NCBI RefSeq assembly: GCF_000955955.1
Contig: NZ_JYJG01000086.1
Location: 5,597 to 69,596, forward strand
From: Lentzea aerocolonigenes
Lineage (GTDB): Bacteria > Actinomycetota > Actinomycetes > Mycobacteriales > Pseudonocardiaceae
Direction: 5' to 3'
Length of the DNA stretch: 64,000 bases
The position numbers were made by a program, and so were the translations under genes. The notes beneath the pieces are model-generated. The model worked only from the letters and a program-made list of their open reading frames with translations. It was not told where the DNA came from and searched no databases. Of the stretch, positions 1 through 7,937 are shown in pieces. Numbering within the stretch: position 1 is the stretch's first letter; each line of letters opens with the position of its first letter.

Positions 1-921
1 CTTCACGTCGAGGCTCTGCCCCGGCAGCAACGGCGACTTGACCGCGTACTCGTCGTAGGAGCCCGGCACGGGCTCGATGCCCGGGCTGTGCGACAGGGTG
101 TTCTTGGTCCACTGGCCGGTCGTGAACGTCGGCAGCTCAGGCGCCTCGCTGTTGTTCGTGATCCGGAACGTCGCCTCGACCTCGTCGTCCACCACGTAGA
201 CGTCCTTGGCCGGCGACAGCTCGGGCATCGTGATCGCCAGGTCGCCCTTGGGGTTGAAGTACAGGATGTCGATCGGCGCGGTCGACTCCTCGCCGATGTT
301 GAAGACCCTCTTGCCGGTCACCCAGTCCAGCCCGCTGGAGGTCTTGGTGTCCCGCAGCGTGAGGCCCTCGCGGCGGTAGTCGGTCGCCACCAGCTCGTAC
401 CGGCCGAAGGGCAGGTCCTCGATCGCGAACTGGCCGTCCTCCGGCCGGAGCTCGATCTTCTTGCCGTTCAACGTGCCCGGCTCGAGGCGGCGTTCGCCCT
501 CGTTGACGTCGAGGGAGCCGTTGCCGTTCTGGTCGAGGAACGAGTAGCCGACGAGCTGGCCGCCGCGCACACCGAAGTCGACGGTGCCGCCCTCGGTCGT
601 CACGCCGTTCCTCCCCGTGTACCAGTACCGGCCGCCGACCTCGACGGTCACGACGTACTTGGCCTTGGGCAGGTCGCGGGCGACGTAGATGCCCTTGTCG
701 TCGGTCGCGTACTCACCGACGAGCTCGCCCGTGTCCTCCTTGACGATCTTGACGATCTTCTCGTTCGGCACACCGGGCTCGTACGTTTCCACTTTGCGGT
801 TGTCGTTGCGGTCGAACCACACCAGACCACCGATGAAGACCTTCTCCTCCTGTGCCGCGGCAGTGCCGGCCATGGGCAGGAGAAGGGCAGCCGTCGTCGC
901 GACGGCGAAGAGCTTTCGCAC
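1..921 (-). CDS. Secreted SdrD/Cna-B-like repeat protein (3' end outside window)
   Basis: The reading frame starts at a GTG at 921 and is still open at base 1, so about 307 residues are visible and the C-terminus is missing. A short positively charged start (VRKLF), a hydrophobic stretch and an AAAQ cleavage site form a Sec signal peptide. Two or more domains follow with the SdrD B / Cna-B pattern: WFDRNDN and FLDQNGNGS loops, then turns such as GRYEL. An Ig-like segment with TNNSEAPELP comes last. It resembles the next gene (1007-2302) and the one at 3241-4539, whose tails carry LAxTG wall-sorting signals, so wall anchoring is likely but not visible here. GGGGGA lies just upstream of the GTG at the foot of an RNA hairpin. 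The role is probably structural or adhesive, and the ligand is unknown. Confidence 0.85.
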   Translation of the reverse strand, partial: MRKLFAVATTAALLLPMAGTAAAQEEKVFIGGLVWFDRNDNRKVETYEPGVPNEKIVKIVKEDTGELVGEYATDDKGIYVARDLPKAKYVVTVEVGGRYWYTGRNGVTTEGGTVDFGVRGGQLVGYSFLDQNGNGSLDVNEGERRLEPGTLNGKKIELRPEDGQFAIEDLPFGRYELVATDYRREGLTLRDTKTSSGLDWVTGKRVFNIGEESTAPIDILYFNPKGDLAITMPELSPAKDVYVVDDEVEATFRITNNSEAPELPTFTTGQWTKNTLSHSPGIEPVPGSYDEYAVKSPLLPGQSLDVK

Positions 922-928
922 GTGTATC

Positions 929-973
929 CCCCAGAAATCCGATATCTCCACTTAGGACATCGGATCTCCGGGG
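929..973 (-). promoter_or_regulatory. Imperfect hairpin in leader of first repeat-protein gene
   Basis: Bases 929-943 and 959-973 form an inverted repeat with 13 of 15 matches and a 15-base loop. In the transcript the CTGGGGGA ribosome binding site begins inside the promoter-distal arm, so folding could hide it. The gene at 1007-2302 has a perfect hairpin at the same place. Confidence 0.6.
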
Positions 974-977
974 GCAC

Positions 978-1002
978 AGCGTTGCGTGACTCCGGTCACA
1001 CG
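978..1002 (-). promoter_or_regulatory. 25-bp element shared by two repeat-protein promoters, copy 1
   Basis: This 25-base stretch matches 2357-2381 at 24 of 25 positions. It contains the palindrome GTGAC-TCCG-GTCAC at 986-999. In both cases it lies 5 to 8 bases beyond the leader hairpin. It is probably a promoter or operator element; the binding factor is unknown. Confidence 0.55.
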
Positions 1003-1006
1003 AGTG

Positions 1007-2302
1007 TCAGGACCTGCGGCGGCGCGCCAGGAAGAACGCTCCCGCACCTGCGACGAGCAGGAGGCCGCCCAGAGCCAGGAAGCCCAGCGGTGAGGCACCC
1101 GTGGAGGCCAGCTCGTCGTTCGTGTCGGCACCGGCCGGAGCCGCGGCCGGTGCCGAGCTGCTCGGCGCGGGCGGAGCGGTGCTCGCCGACGACGGCGTGG
1201 TCGGCGAGGAGGGCGGGTCGACCCGCACGTCGATCACGATCTCGTTGTTCGTCAGGTCGGCGTCCGGGAACTGGTCGCCACGCTCGACGAAAGCGCGCAC
1301 CGAGTCCGGCGAGTCCCAGTCGAAGGTGAAGTCGACGTCGACCTTCGCGGTCGCACCGGGAGCGAGCGGTTCCTTGAGCGACATGATGTTGCCCTCGACC
1401 CGAACGGCGTTGCCGCCGACCGAGCCGACGCGGGTGTTGTGCCCGTCGAGGATGAACTTGATCTTCTCGGCGAGGTTGCCCTTGTTCGCGACCTCGATGA
1501 CGGCCTTCGCGGACTCGCCGCTGCGGTAGGCGTCCTTCTCCGGCAGCAGCTTCAGACCGGTCAGCGCCGGGTCCGACTTCACCTTGAAGTAGCGCTGGTC
1601 GACCCGCATCCGCAAGTCCGCGAAGGAGTCGAGCTTGCGCGTGCGGGTCACCGGGTCGACGTCGGCGTTGGCGTTGGCGGGATCGAGCAGATAGCCGAGG
1701 TAGGCGTAGTCCGGCGCGGTCAGCGTGAGGTCGCCGATGGGCAGGTCCTCGATGATGTAGGTGCCGTCGTCCGCCGTCGGGCCCGCGGTGAGGAAGACCT
1801 GCGTGCCGTCGACGGCGGTGCCCGTCACCTGTGCCCGCGCGTGGACGTTGCCGTTGCCCGCGGGGATCTTTTGCTCGCCGGGGTTGAACACCCCGTCGCC
1901 GTTCGAGTCGACGAAGGAGTGGCCGAAGACGCGCTTGCCCCGCAACGGGATGTCGCCGTTCGTCACCGACTCGCCGGTGTTGTACCCGGTGCTCGTGGAC
2001 GTGTAGATGAACAGGTCCTCGTTGTGGACCGCGTACTTCGGCCCCTTGGGCAGCTCCGCGCGGTAGCGGCCGTCCTGGCCGCCGCGGAACTCGCCGATCC
2101 ACTCCTTCGTGTCGATGTTCTGGATGCGGACACCGGGACCGTTCTTGCGGATCGCGTCGCCCTCGTCGTAGACGTCGTTGGCGTTGCGATCGAAGTAGAA
2201 CAGGCCTTCGACGACGATCTTCTCGTCCTGCGCTGCGGCGGGCAGGCCCGTCGCGGTGAGCACAAGGGCGGCCGTCGTCGCGACGGCCAACACGTTCTTC
2301 AC
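1007..2302 (-). CDS. LAxTG-anchored SdrD/Cna-B-like surface protein
   Basis: This 431-residue protein begins at a GTG with GGGGGA upstream. A signal peptide ends at about PAAAQ (residues 1-25). Next come Cna-B/SdrD-like domains with calcium-loop-like sequences FDRNAND (about 35) and DSNGDGVFNPG (about 130), then a CARDB/DUF11-like Ig segment (about 230-350) and a Pro/Ser/Ala-rich stalk. The C-terminus has LASTGA, a hydrophobic segment and RRRRS. LAxTG is the motif known for class E sortases of high-GC Gram-positives, so covalent attachment to peptidoglycan is expected. No sortase lies in this window. The gene sits upstream of, and on the same strand as, the 1-921 paralogue. That gene has its own leader, so the two are probably separately transcribed. 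Confidence 0.9.
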   Translation of the reverse strand: MKNVLAVATTAALVLTATGLPAAAQDEKIVVEGLFYFDRNANDVYDEGDAIRKNGPGVRIQNIDTKEWIGEFRGGQDGRYRAELPKGPKYAVHNEDLFIYTSTSTGYNTGESVTNGDIPLRGKRVFGHSFVDSNGDGVFNPGEQKIPAGNGNVHARAQVTGTAVDGTQVFLTAGPTADDGTYIIEDLPIGDLTLTAPDYAYLGYLLDPANANADVDPVTRTRKLDSFADLRMRVDQRYFKVKSDPALTGLKLLPEKDAYRSGESAKAVIEVANKGNLAEKIKFILDGHNTRVGSVGGNAVRVEGNIMSLKEPLAPGATAKVDVDFTFDWDSPDSVRAFVERGDQFPDADLTNNEIVIDVRVDPPSSPTTPSSASTAPPAPSSSAPAAAPAGADTNDELASTGASPLGFLALGGLLLVAGAGAFFLARRRRS

Positions 2303-2311
2303 TTTTGTCCC

Positions 2312-2349
2312 CCAGGTTCCGATTAGTCCAATGGGTAATCGGAACCTGG
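2312..2349 (-). promoter_or_regulatory. Perfect 14-bp hairpin touching the ribosome binding site
   Basis: Bases 2312-2325 and 2336-2349 are exact reverse complements with a 10-base loop. Read on the minus strand, the hairpin ends in CCTGG and runs directly into GGGA, then GTG at 2302. It could be a translational switch or a protein operator. Confidence 0.7.
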
Positions 2350-2366
2350 AGGGACAAGCGTTGCAT

Positions 2367-2410
2367 GACTCCGGTCACACGGATCAGGGACTCCGGTCAC
2401 ACGGATCAGG
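2367..2410. repeat. Perfect 22-bp tandem duplication in promoter region
   Basis: Bases 2367-2388 and 2389-2410 are identical. Each unit contains ACTCCGGTCACACG, which also occurs once upstream of the 1-921 gene. The duplication therefore doubles a candidate binding site for the gene at 1007-2302. Confidence 0.75.
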
Positions 2411-2513
2411 GTCAGGTCGCCCGGAGATCACTCCGACAACGGATAGCCACCCATGTCGCACCCTCCCTCTCGCGCCAGTTAGCACGATATCGGATAGTAC
2501 GAGTTCGTAGCAA

Positions 2514-3065
2514 TTACTCCTTGCTGTTCAGAGCGAGCCGCGTGCGGCGGTGGGCCGGGCCCAGTTCGCCCGCCAGCACCTCCATGACCTGACGCAACAG
2601 GTCGCGCAGGTTCTCCAGGTCACCGCCGGGCAGCGCGGTGAAGAGGTCCTTCTCCCGCTGCGCCTGACCGGCGACGATGTCGAGGAAGATCGTGCGGCCG
2701 GCGTCGGTGAGCGTCGCGGGCAACGAGCGGCGGTCGCTGGGGTCGAGCTCGCGAACGACGAGACCGGCCTTCTCCAGCCGGTCGAGGCGGCTCGTGATCG
2801 TCGTTGCCGGGCTCAGCGTGCCGTTGGCGAGCTGCTTGGGCGTGAGCCGGTGCGGCGGCCCGATCCAGAACAGGCGGGCGAGGATCTCGTAGTCGGCGCG
2901 GTTCAGCCCGTGCGGCGCGGCGATCTCCGTGGCGAGGAAGTCGAGGTACTTGCTGATCTGGTGCACCCGGTCGACCACGCCTTCGACCACCGGATCGATC
3001 GCCGGAACCATGGCCCTCCACGACTCGACCTCGGCATCGGTGTCGTCCGCACCACGGTTGCCCAT
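2514..3065 (-). CDS. MarR-family transcriptional regulator
   Basis: The 183-residue protein has a winged-helix DNA-binding domain in the MarR layout. A long first helix (YLDFLATEIAAPHGL) is followed by helix-turn-helix ANGTLSPATTITSRLDRLE and a wing with the typical DPSDRRS turn near residue 110, then a C-terminal dimerisation helix. MarR proteins are usually ligand-released repressors of their own or neighbouring genes. The start could be ATG 3065 or GTG 3068; neither has a convincing ribosome binding site. It lies between two surface-protein genes on the same strand, so control of those genes is plausible but unproven. Confidence 0.9.
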   Translation of the reverse strand: MGNRGADDTDAEVESWRAMVPAIDPVVEGVVDRVHQISKYLDFLATEIAAPHGLNRADYEILARLFWIGPPHRLTPKQLANGTLSPATTITSRLDRLEKAGLVVRELDPSDRRSLPATLTDAGRTIFLDIVAGQAQREKDLFTALPGGDLENLRDLLRQVMEVLAGELGPAHRRTRLALNSKE

Positions 3066-3093
3066 CACACGATGGTAGTTGTGCCCGCATGCA

Positions 3094-3128
3094 GAACGGC
3101 CCGCGTCTCTCCCGGACGCGGGCCGTTC
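3094..3128 (-). terminator. Strong hairpin, probable terminator of the 3241-4539 gene
   Basis: Bases 3094-3107 and 3115-3128 form a perfect 14-bp GC-rich stem with a 7-base loop, about 115 bases past the stop codon. No clear U run follows, which is common for actinobacterial terminators. Confidence 0.6.
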
Positions 3129-3240
3129 CGTCTTACCCCCTGGTGATCAGCGTCCCCCCGGAGCAGATCCCAGCCTTAAGACACCGCAGGCCGCCGAGAT
3201 GTTGCCCCGGCCCGTGAATGTCACTCGAATGGCTTAATGA

Positions 3241-4539
3241 TCAGGCGCTGCGGCGGCGGCGAGCACCGAACAACGCCAGGCCACCGAGGACCATCGCACC
3301 CAGGCCGATCGCACCCGTGGCGACGGGGTCCGCACCGGTGTAGGCCAGCGCGGCGACCTTCTCGGCTTCCGGCTTGGCCACCGGCTTGACCTCCGGCGCG
3401 GCGGGGGCAGGCTCGCCACCACCCGGCTGAGGCTGAGGCTGAGGCTTGGCGGGCCCCGCGCTGATGTTCTTCCAGATCTGCACGTTGTTCTCCGGGTCCG
3501 AGTCGGCGTTCTCGTTGGCGACCTCCCACCTGATCTCGCCGCCGCTGAACTCCTTCTCCACCACGACCTTGGCGCCGAGCGTCTCCTCGATCCCCGGGTT
3601 CTGCCGGAGACCGTGCGCCAAGGTCACCTGCTGACCTCGCACGACCGCCCCGTAGCCGACGCTGCCCATCGGCTCCACGATGCGCAGCCCCTCCGGCAAC
3701 GTCAGCGTGCCGCCGAGGGTCTCCGGCGCGTTGCCGTTGGCCACCAACGCGCCGTAGATGTCGAGGGTCTCACCCACCCTGAGGCCGCCGTCGCCGGAGA
3801 TGGTGATCGGCCCGGCCTTGAGGTCGGCCCGGAGCGTGACGAAGCCCGCGTCGATCCCCGTGAGCTGCTCACCCTTGCCGACCTTGAACACGTACGACTT
3901 CGTGCTGTTCCATTCGAAATCGGAGTCGCCGTTCGGCCTGGTGAGGACGAGCTGGTCGCCTGCCGTCCTGGGGACGCTGAGCCCGTAGTCGCCGGCCGGC
4001 AGGTTGCCGAAGCAGTAGCGACCGTCCGCGCCCGTCTCGGCGAACTTGTCGAGCGCGTCCAGGCGGATCCGCCGGCCCGACAGCACCGGCTCGCCGTCCT
4101 GCCTCAGGCCGTCCTCGTTCGTGTCGCTCCACGCGGTGCCGCAGATCGAGGCGCCGCGGAAACCGAAGTAGATCGAGGAGCTGCCCGTGTCCGAAACCTC
4201 CACGTCCCTCGTCGTCGGCGTGGTGTTCGCCAGCACCTCGTCGTCGTAGACGACCTTGTACCGCCCCGTCTTCAGGTGATCGACCCGAAAAAGACCGATG
4301 TTGTCGGCTCTGTGCAGGCTGGTCTTGCCGTCCGGGTCCGTCACGAGGACACCGGCGTAGGCGATGCCCGGCTCCTGCAACTGCATCGTCCCGTCACCGT
4401 TGAGGTCGTTGAACACGCGGCCGCCGAGAGATCCGGCCGGCAGGTCGTCCTGCGCGAACGCGGTGCCGGACAGCGCCAGCGGCACGGCGATCAGCGACGT
4501 CGCGACGGTCACGGCGGCAGCCTTGATCTTGAAGCTCAT
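3241..4539 (-). CDS. LAxTG-anchored SdrD-like surface protein
   Basis: The 432-residue protein starts at ATG 4539, preceded by CTGGGGGA; an upstream ATG (4569) lacks such a site. A signal peptide ends near GTAFAQ (residue 30). Two SdrD B-type domains follow with loops FNDLNGDGTMQLQEPG and SDTNEDGLRQDGEP, then Ig-like segments. A proline/glutamine stalk (PQPQPQPGGG) leads to a sorting tail of LAYTGA, a membrane helix and RRRRSA. LAxTG points to a class E sortase. The protein is related to those at 1-921 and 1007-2302 but more divergent, and a MarR gene separates it from them. It probably acts as a wall-linked structural or adhesion protein; the ligand is unknown. Confidence 0.9.
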   Translation of the reverse strand: MSFKIKAAAVTVATSLIAVPLALSGTAFAQDDLPAGSLGGRVFNDLNGDGTMQLQEPGIAYAGVLVTDPDGKTSLHRADNIGLFRVDHLKTGRYKVVYDDEVLANTTPTTRDVEVSDTGSSSIYFGFRGASICGTAWSDTNEDGLRQDGEPVLSGRRIRLDALDKFAETGADGRYCFGNLPAGDYGLSVPRTAGDQLVLTRPNGDSDFEWNSTKSYVFKVGKGEQLTGIDAGFVTLRADLKAGPITISGDGGLRVGETLDIYGALVANGNAPETLGGTLTLPEGLRIVEPMGSVGYGAVVRGQQVTLAHGLRQNPGIEETLGAKVVVEKEFSGGEIRWEVANENADSDPENNVQIWKNISAGPAKPQPQPQPGGGEPAPAAPEVKPVAKPEAEKVAALAYTGADPVATGAIGLGAMVLGGLALFGARRRRSA

Positions 4540-4558
4540 TTCTTCCCCCAGAAGAAAT
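4538..4558 (-). promoter_or_regulatory. Hairpin displaying the ribosome binding site in its loop
   Basis: Bases 4538-4545 and 4551-4558 form an 8-bp inverted repeat whose 5-base loop is the GGGG part of the ribosome binding site; the start codon (4537-4539) begins in the stem. This is the third repeat-protein gene with a hairpin at its translation start. Confidence 0.5.
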
Positions 4559-4740
4559 TTGCGCAGCACGAATAAGGCCGCACATTTGAGTGGATTTCCC
4601 AGCCGCTCCCCAGCGGCCGGTCGCTATAGAGTCGTTCGGGCGCCGGGTCTGGTTGCGCCCGAGATCGAACCGTGATTTTCGCCGGTCAACGCCTCGTGTC
4701 AGGGCTGTCGGTCCGCGAGGCGAGGCCTAGAGTGATCGCC

Positions 4741-5721
4741 ATGAGCGAGAAGCCGTCGGGCTCGGGCGAAAGCACACTCACCGTTGTCCTGGCCCTGCTG
4801 GTGAATCTGGCGATCGCGGTCATGAAGGCCGTCGCGGGCGTTTTGACCGGTTCGGCGGCAATCCTCTCCGAGGCCGCGCACTCCGTGGCCGACACGTTCA
4901 CCGAGGCGCTTCTGCTCACGGCACTGCGCCGCTCGGACCGCCCGGCCGACCGCCGCCACCCGTTCGGCTACGGCAAGGAGCGCTACTTCTGGTCGCTGCT
5001 GGCGGCCGTCTCGATCTTCGCCTCGGGCGCGATGTTCGCGTTCTACGAGGGTTTCCGCACGGTCTTCGGCGAGTCGGAGGAGCAGACCAGGCCACTGGTC
5101 GGCTACATCGTGCTGGGGCTGGCTTTCATCCTGGAGTCGATCTCGTGGACGCAGGCGTTCCGGCAGGTTCGCTCGGAAGCCGAGACGCACGGGAAGGGCT
5201 TCTGGGCGTTCCTGCGCGAGTCGGACGACCCGACCGTGAAAACGGTCTTCCTGGAGGACTCCGCCGCCCTCATCGGCCTGATACTGGCCTTCGCCGGCGT
5301 GGGCCTGCACCAGCTGACCGGCTCTGCGGTGTGGGACGGCCTGGCGTCACTGGCGATCGGCGTGCTGCTGGCCCTGGTCGCGTACATCCTCGCGCGCACC
5401 AATCGAGGCCTCCTGATCGGCCGGCAGGCGGACCCGTCGATGGTGAAGGCGATCTGGCGCCGGCTCGCCGAGGTACCCGAGGTCGACGCCGTCGTGGACG
5501 TCCTGACGATGCTGATCGGCACCGACCGCGTCCTGCTGTGCGCCCGCCTGGACTTCGACGACTCGTTGGGCGCCAACGAACTGGAGCACGCCTGCGTACG
5601 GATCTCCGCGGAACTGCGCGAGGAGTTCAGCGACCTCGACGAGATCTTCCTCGAACCGGTGCCCCGCACCGATCCCGATCTCCGGCGCCGCGTGCTCGAC
5701 CGGTACGGCGACCTGAGCTAG
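4741..5721 (+). CDS. Cation diffusion facilitator (CDF) transporter
   Basis: The 326-residue protein has about six membrane helices and a C-terminal cytoplasmic domain, as in CDF metal/proton antiporters. The first metal site in helix 2 is visible as [10 protein letters not shown] (His and Asp four apart). The [11 protein letters not shown] motif precedes helix 3. The helix-5 site reads LEDSAALIG, the Glu-Asp form found in ZnT9-like members rather than the usual HxxxD, so the substrate cannot be read with confidence. ATG 4741 is preceded by a weak GAGG; an in-frame extension to 4672 has no support. It converges with dcd, and the two TAG stops share one CTAG. Confidence 0.92.
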   Translation: MSEKPSGSGESTLTVVLALLVNLAIAVMKAVAGVLTGSAAILSEAAHSVADTFTEALLLTALRRSDRPADRRHPFGYGKERYFWSLLAAVSIFASGAMFAFYEGFRTVFGESEEQTRPLVGYIVLGLAFILESISWTQAFRQVRSEAETHGKGFWAFLRESDDPTVKTVFLEDSAALIGLILAFAGVGLHQLTGSAVWDGLASLAIGVLLALVAYILARTNRGLLIGRQADPSMVKAIWRRLAEVPEVDAVVDVLTMLIGTDRVLLCARLDFDDSLGANELEHACVRISAELREEFSDLDEIFLEPVPRTDPDLRRRVLDRYGDLS

Positions 5722-6299
5722 CGACGCGTGTCGGTGCGGTGGAAGTTGAGGTAGGCGCGGCTCGGCGTCGGCCCGCGCTGCCCCTGGTACCGGCTGCCTG
5801 CCTGCTTCGAGCCGTACGGGTGCTCCGCCGGGCTCGACAGCTTGAACAGGCACAGCTGCCCGATCTTCATGCCGGGGTGCAACGTGATCGGCAGGTTCGC
5901 GACGTTGGACAGCTCCAGCGTGATGTGGCCGGAGAAGCCGGGGTCGATGAAGCCCGCCGTGGAGTGGGTGAGCAGCCCCAGCCTGCCGAGGCTGGACTTG
6001 CCCTCGAGCCGCCCGGCCAGGTCGTCCGGCAGCGTCACCATCTCGTACGTCGACCCGAGCACGAACTCGCCGGGGTGCAGCACGAACGGCTCACCATCCG
6101 CCGTCTCGACCAGGCTCGTCAGCTCGTCCTGCTGCATCGCCGGGTCGATGTGCGTGTACTTGGTGTTGTTGAAGACCCGGAAGAACCGGTCCAGTCGCAC
6201 GTCGATGCTCGACGGCTGAACCATCTCGACGTCGAACGGGTCGAGCAGCAGACGGCCCGACTCGACCTCTTTGCGCAGATCCTGGTCACTCAGCAGCAC
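5718..6299 (-). CDS. dcd: dCTP deaminase
   Basis: At 193 residues this is the normal length for Dcd, which deaminates dCTP towards dUMP for thymidylate synthesis; many actinobacterial forms also hydrolyse dUTP. The start MLLSDQDL, the QPSSIDVRL strand, the substrate-binding [10 protein letters not shown] and catalytic TAGFIDPGF segments, and the C-terminal [10 protein letters not shown] lid that closes over the nucleotide are all present. It begins with GTG. The stop overlaps the CDF gene by four bases. It is divergent from the tRNA-Gly gene, with about 70 bases between them. Confidence 0.97.
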   Translation of the reverse strand: MLLSDQDLRKEVESGRLLLDPFDVEMVQPSSIDVRLDRFFRVFNNTKYTHIDPAMQQDELTSLVETADGEPFVLHPGEFVLGSTYEMVTLPDDLAGRLEGKSSLGRLGLLTHSTAGFIDPGFSGHITLELSNVANLPITLHPGMKIGQLCLFKLSSPAEHPYGSKQAGSRYQGQRGPTPSRAYLNFHRTDTRR

Positions 6300-6371
6300 C
6301 CGGACAGGCTAACCGAAGTCTGCGGGATGTCTCGTTGCACGCCTGTGTATGATCGGCAACGAGCTTGACCT

Positions 6372-6445
6372 GCGGGTGTAGTTCATTGGTAGAACGACAG
6401 CTTCCCAAGCTGTAGAGGCGGGTTCGATTCCCGTCACCCGCTCCA
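6372..6445 (+). tRNA. tRNA-Gly (CCC)
   Basis: The sequence folds as a complete tRNA: acceptor GCGGGTG pairs with CACCCGC, with discriminator T and an encoded CCA at 6443-6445. The anticodon stem ACAGC/GCTGT holds the loop TTCCCAA, giving anticodon CCC at 6404-6406. The T arm has GGTTCGATTCC. A hairpin terminator follows directly. Confidence 0.97.
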
Positions 6446-6449
6446 CTTC

Positions 6450-6474
6450 GAAGGCCCTCCTCGTGAGGGCCTTC
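6450..6474 (+). terminator. Terminator after tRNA-Gly
   Basis: A 10-bp stem (6450-6459 with 6465-6474) and 5-base loop is followed by GGTGTTT, five bases after the tRNA CCA end. Confidence 0.8.
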
Positions 6475-6519
6475 GGTGTTTCCAGGGCTCCCAGAAGGCC
6501 TGCTGGTTAACGTGCGTGC

Positions 6520-6897
6520 ATGACCTACGACCTCGCGGTCTGGGAAGGCGAACAGCCTCCCGACGACAAGGCCGGCGCCGCCACGTTCGCCGAGCTCTAC
6601 AACACCTACCTCGGCGAGGACTCGGTCGACGTCGAGCCGACACCCCGGATCCGCGCGTACGTCGAAGCGCTGCTCGAGCGGTGGATCGACATGACCGAGG
6701 ACGAGGAGGACATCAGCCCTTGGTCTGCCGGGCCGCTGATCGACGAAGCCAGCGGGCCGGTCATCTACTTCGCGATGCGCCACAGCATGGCGGACGAGGT
6801 GTCCGCACAGGCCGCCGCGATGGCCGCGGAGCGAGGGCTGGTGTGTTTCGACCCGCAGTTGGACCAGCTCCGGCCAGCCGCGGCCGAGCGCCGCTGA
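6520..6897 (+). CDS. Hypothetical acidic protein
   Basis: The 125-residue protein is strongly acidic (for example TEDEEDISPW) with no signal peptide or membrane helix. It begins MTYDLAVWEG, and a central segment PRIRAYVEALLERW looks helical. I do not recognise a characterised family. Small acidic proteins of this style are sometimes immunity proteins for contact toxins, but no toxin gene is adjacent, so that is only a possibility. It lies between tRNA-Gly and the tRNA 3'-end copy at 7870, so it may be part of a small inserted segment. There is no clear ribosome binding site. Confidence 0.7.
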   Translation: MTYDLAVWEGEQPPDDKAGAATFAELYNTYLGEDSVDVEPTPRIRAYVEALLERWIDMTEDEEDISPWSAGPLIDEASGPVIYFAMRHSMADEVSAQAAAMAAERGLVCFDPQLDQLRPAAAERR

Positions 6898-6931
6898 GCT
6901 CGAGTGCGTGATGCCGGCCAGTCGTTCATGA

Positions 6932-7861
6932 TCAGGCCGGTTGCGGTCGTCCCGCCTGGGACCGAGTCGGTGCGGTCCGCAGACGGGTGATCTGCCCGCG
7001 GTTGCGGGCCCGGGCGGCCCGGCGCTCCCCGGCCTCGGCGAGCACTGCGGCTCTGGCTTTCTCACCGGCGTCGAACGCCGCCGGAGAGAAGCGGTCGCTG
7101 GCTCTGACGTGTCGTTCCCAGTCGTCCTGCCAGAACTCCACGGTCCAGCCCGGCCACAACTCTGGTACTTCGTAAGCCTGTGGCGAGGAGTAGAGGGACC
7201 ACCAGCCCAGATGCCGGCGTTCCGGGTCGAGGTGGATGCCGGCGTTGACGTGCAGGGTGCAGTTCCCGTGCCCAGGGGCGTTCGCCAGGCGGTCGAGCAG
7301 GGCGACGCCCTCGCGGACAGGGTGGTCGAAGGCGCCAGAGGCGACGTGGCAGCGGCCCGTGTCTACCGTGATCACCACACCGCCTGGGTCGGGCCCGGCC
7401 AAGTCCTCGTCGTCGGGGGCGAGGAACGGGGCCGAAGTCGCGTCCGAATCGCGGCAGCGGACGTACTCCGGGTCCAGCCCGACGTACTCACGCAGTTCGG
7501 CCGAGCCGTCGTAGAGCCAGCGGACCTCCCAGCCCGGCCACGCGGCTCGGATCAGCTCGAACATGGCCGTGCGGTGGCGGAGTTCGGTGCTGGGCCCCTC
7601 CCAGGCGAAGAACAGGAGCACTTTCCTGCCGAGGTCGAGCAGTATCCCGCCCTGGGCCGTGGTGTCGTCCAACCACCAGCCGTCTTGGCGGAGTCCGGGA
7701 AGCATCGCTAGAACCGGCGTCGGCCCTTCCAGCAGGTCGAGGTCGATTCCGACCGCCCAGCCGGTCCGGTACAGCTCATGTGTGCCGTTCTCGCGGACCA
7801 CGATGACGTTGGCTCTGTCTCCCACCGGGTCAGGATGACCGGGCGGGAGGCTGTCGACCAT
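6932..7861 (-). CDS. Hypothetical protein, tryptophan-rich
   Basis: This soluble-looking protein of about 309 residues is rich in Trp and acidic residues (GWWLDDT, LGWWSLYSS, WPGWTVEFWQDDWERH). It ends in a basic tail with GQITRLR. No known domain is recognised. The start is uncertain: ATG 7861 lies just beside the tRNA 3'-end copy, and GTG 7825 is an alternative; a longer version would read through the tRNA-like sequence and is unlikely. It is the second gene in the 1.4-kb interval bounded by tRNA-Gly and its partial copy, and converges on the gene at 6520 with a gap of about 34 bases. Confidence 0.7.
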   Translation of the reverse strand: MVDSLPPGHPDPVGDRANVIVVRENGTHELYRTGWAVGIDLDLLEGPTPVLAMLPGLRQDGWWLDDTTAQGGILLDLGRKVLLFFAWEGPSTELRHRTAMFELIRAAWPGWEVRWLYDGSAELREYVGLDPEYVRCRDSDATSAPFLAPDDEDLAGPDPGGVVITVDTGRCHVASGAFDHPVREGVALLDRLANAPGHGNCTLHVNAGIHLDPERRHLGWWSLYSSPQAYEVPELWPGWTVEFWQDDWERHVRASDRFSPAAFDAGEKARAAVLAEAGERRAARARNRGQITRLRTAPTRSQAGRPQPA

Positions 7862-7869
7862 CCGTTTTC

Positions 7870-7898
7870 GGCGGGTTCGACTCCCGTCACTCCCTCCA
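7870..7898 (+). repeat. tRNA-Gly 3'-end copy (candidate attachment-site remnant)
   Basis: Bases 7870-7890 match the T arm of tRNA-Gly (6417-6437) at 20 of 21 positions, and the following CTCCA matches its 3' end. Similarity continues into the terminator (CGAAGGCCCTC in both). No matching 5' half is present, so this is not a full tRNA gene. Confidence 0.65.
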
Positions 7899-7900
7899 CA

Positions 7901-7937
7901 CGAAGGCCCTCGCGACTCGCGGACCTTCGTCGTTTCC
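7901..7937 (+). terminator. Hairpin after tRNA 3'-end copy
   Basis: An imperfect stem between CGAAGGCCCTCGCG (from 7901) and CGCGGACCTTCG (to 7929) is followed by TCGTTTCC. It resembles the tRNA-Gly terminator in sequence and position. Confidence 0.5.

Noticed and set aside
2367..2410. The 22-bp tandem repeat as a CRISPR array
   Set aside because: There are only two adjacent units with no spacer, and no cas genes are nearby.
7870..7898. The tRNA-like sequence as a working tRNA gene
   Set aside because: Only the T arm and 3' acceptor are present; no matching 5' acceptor or anticodon arm was found upstream.
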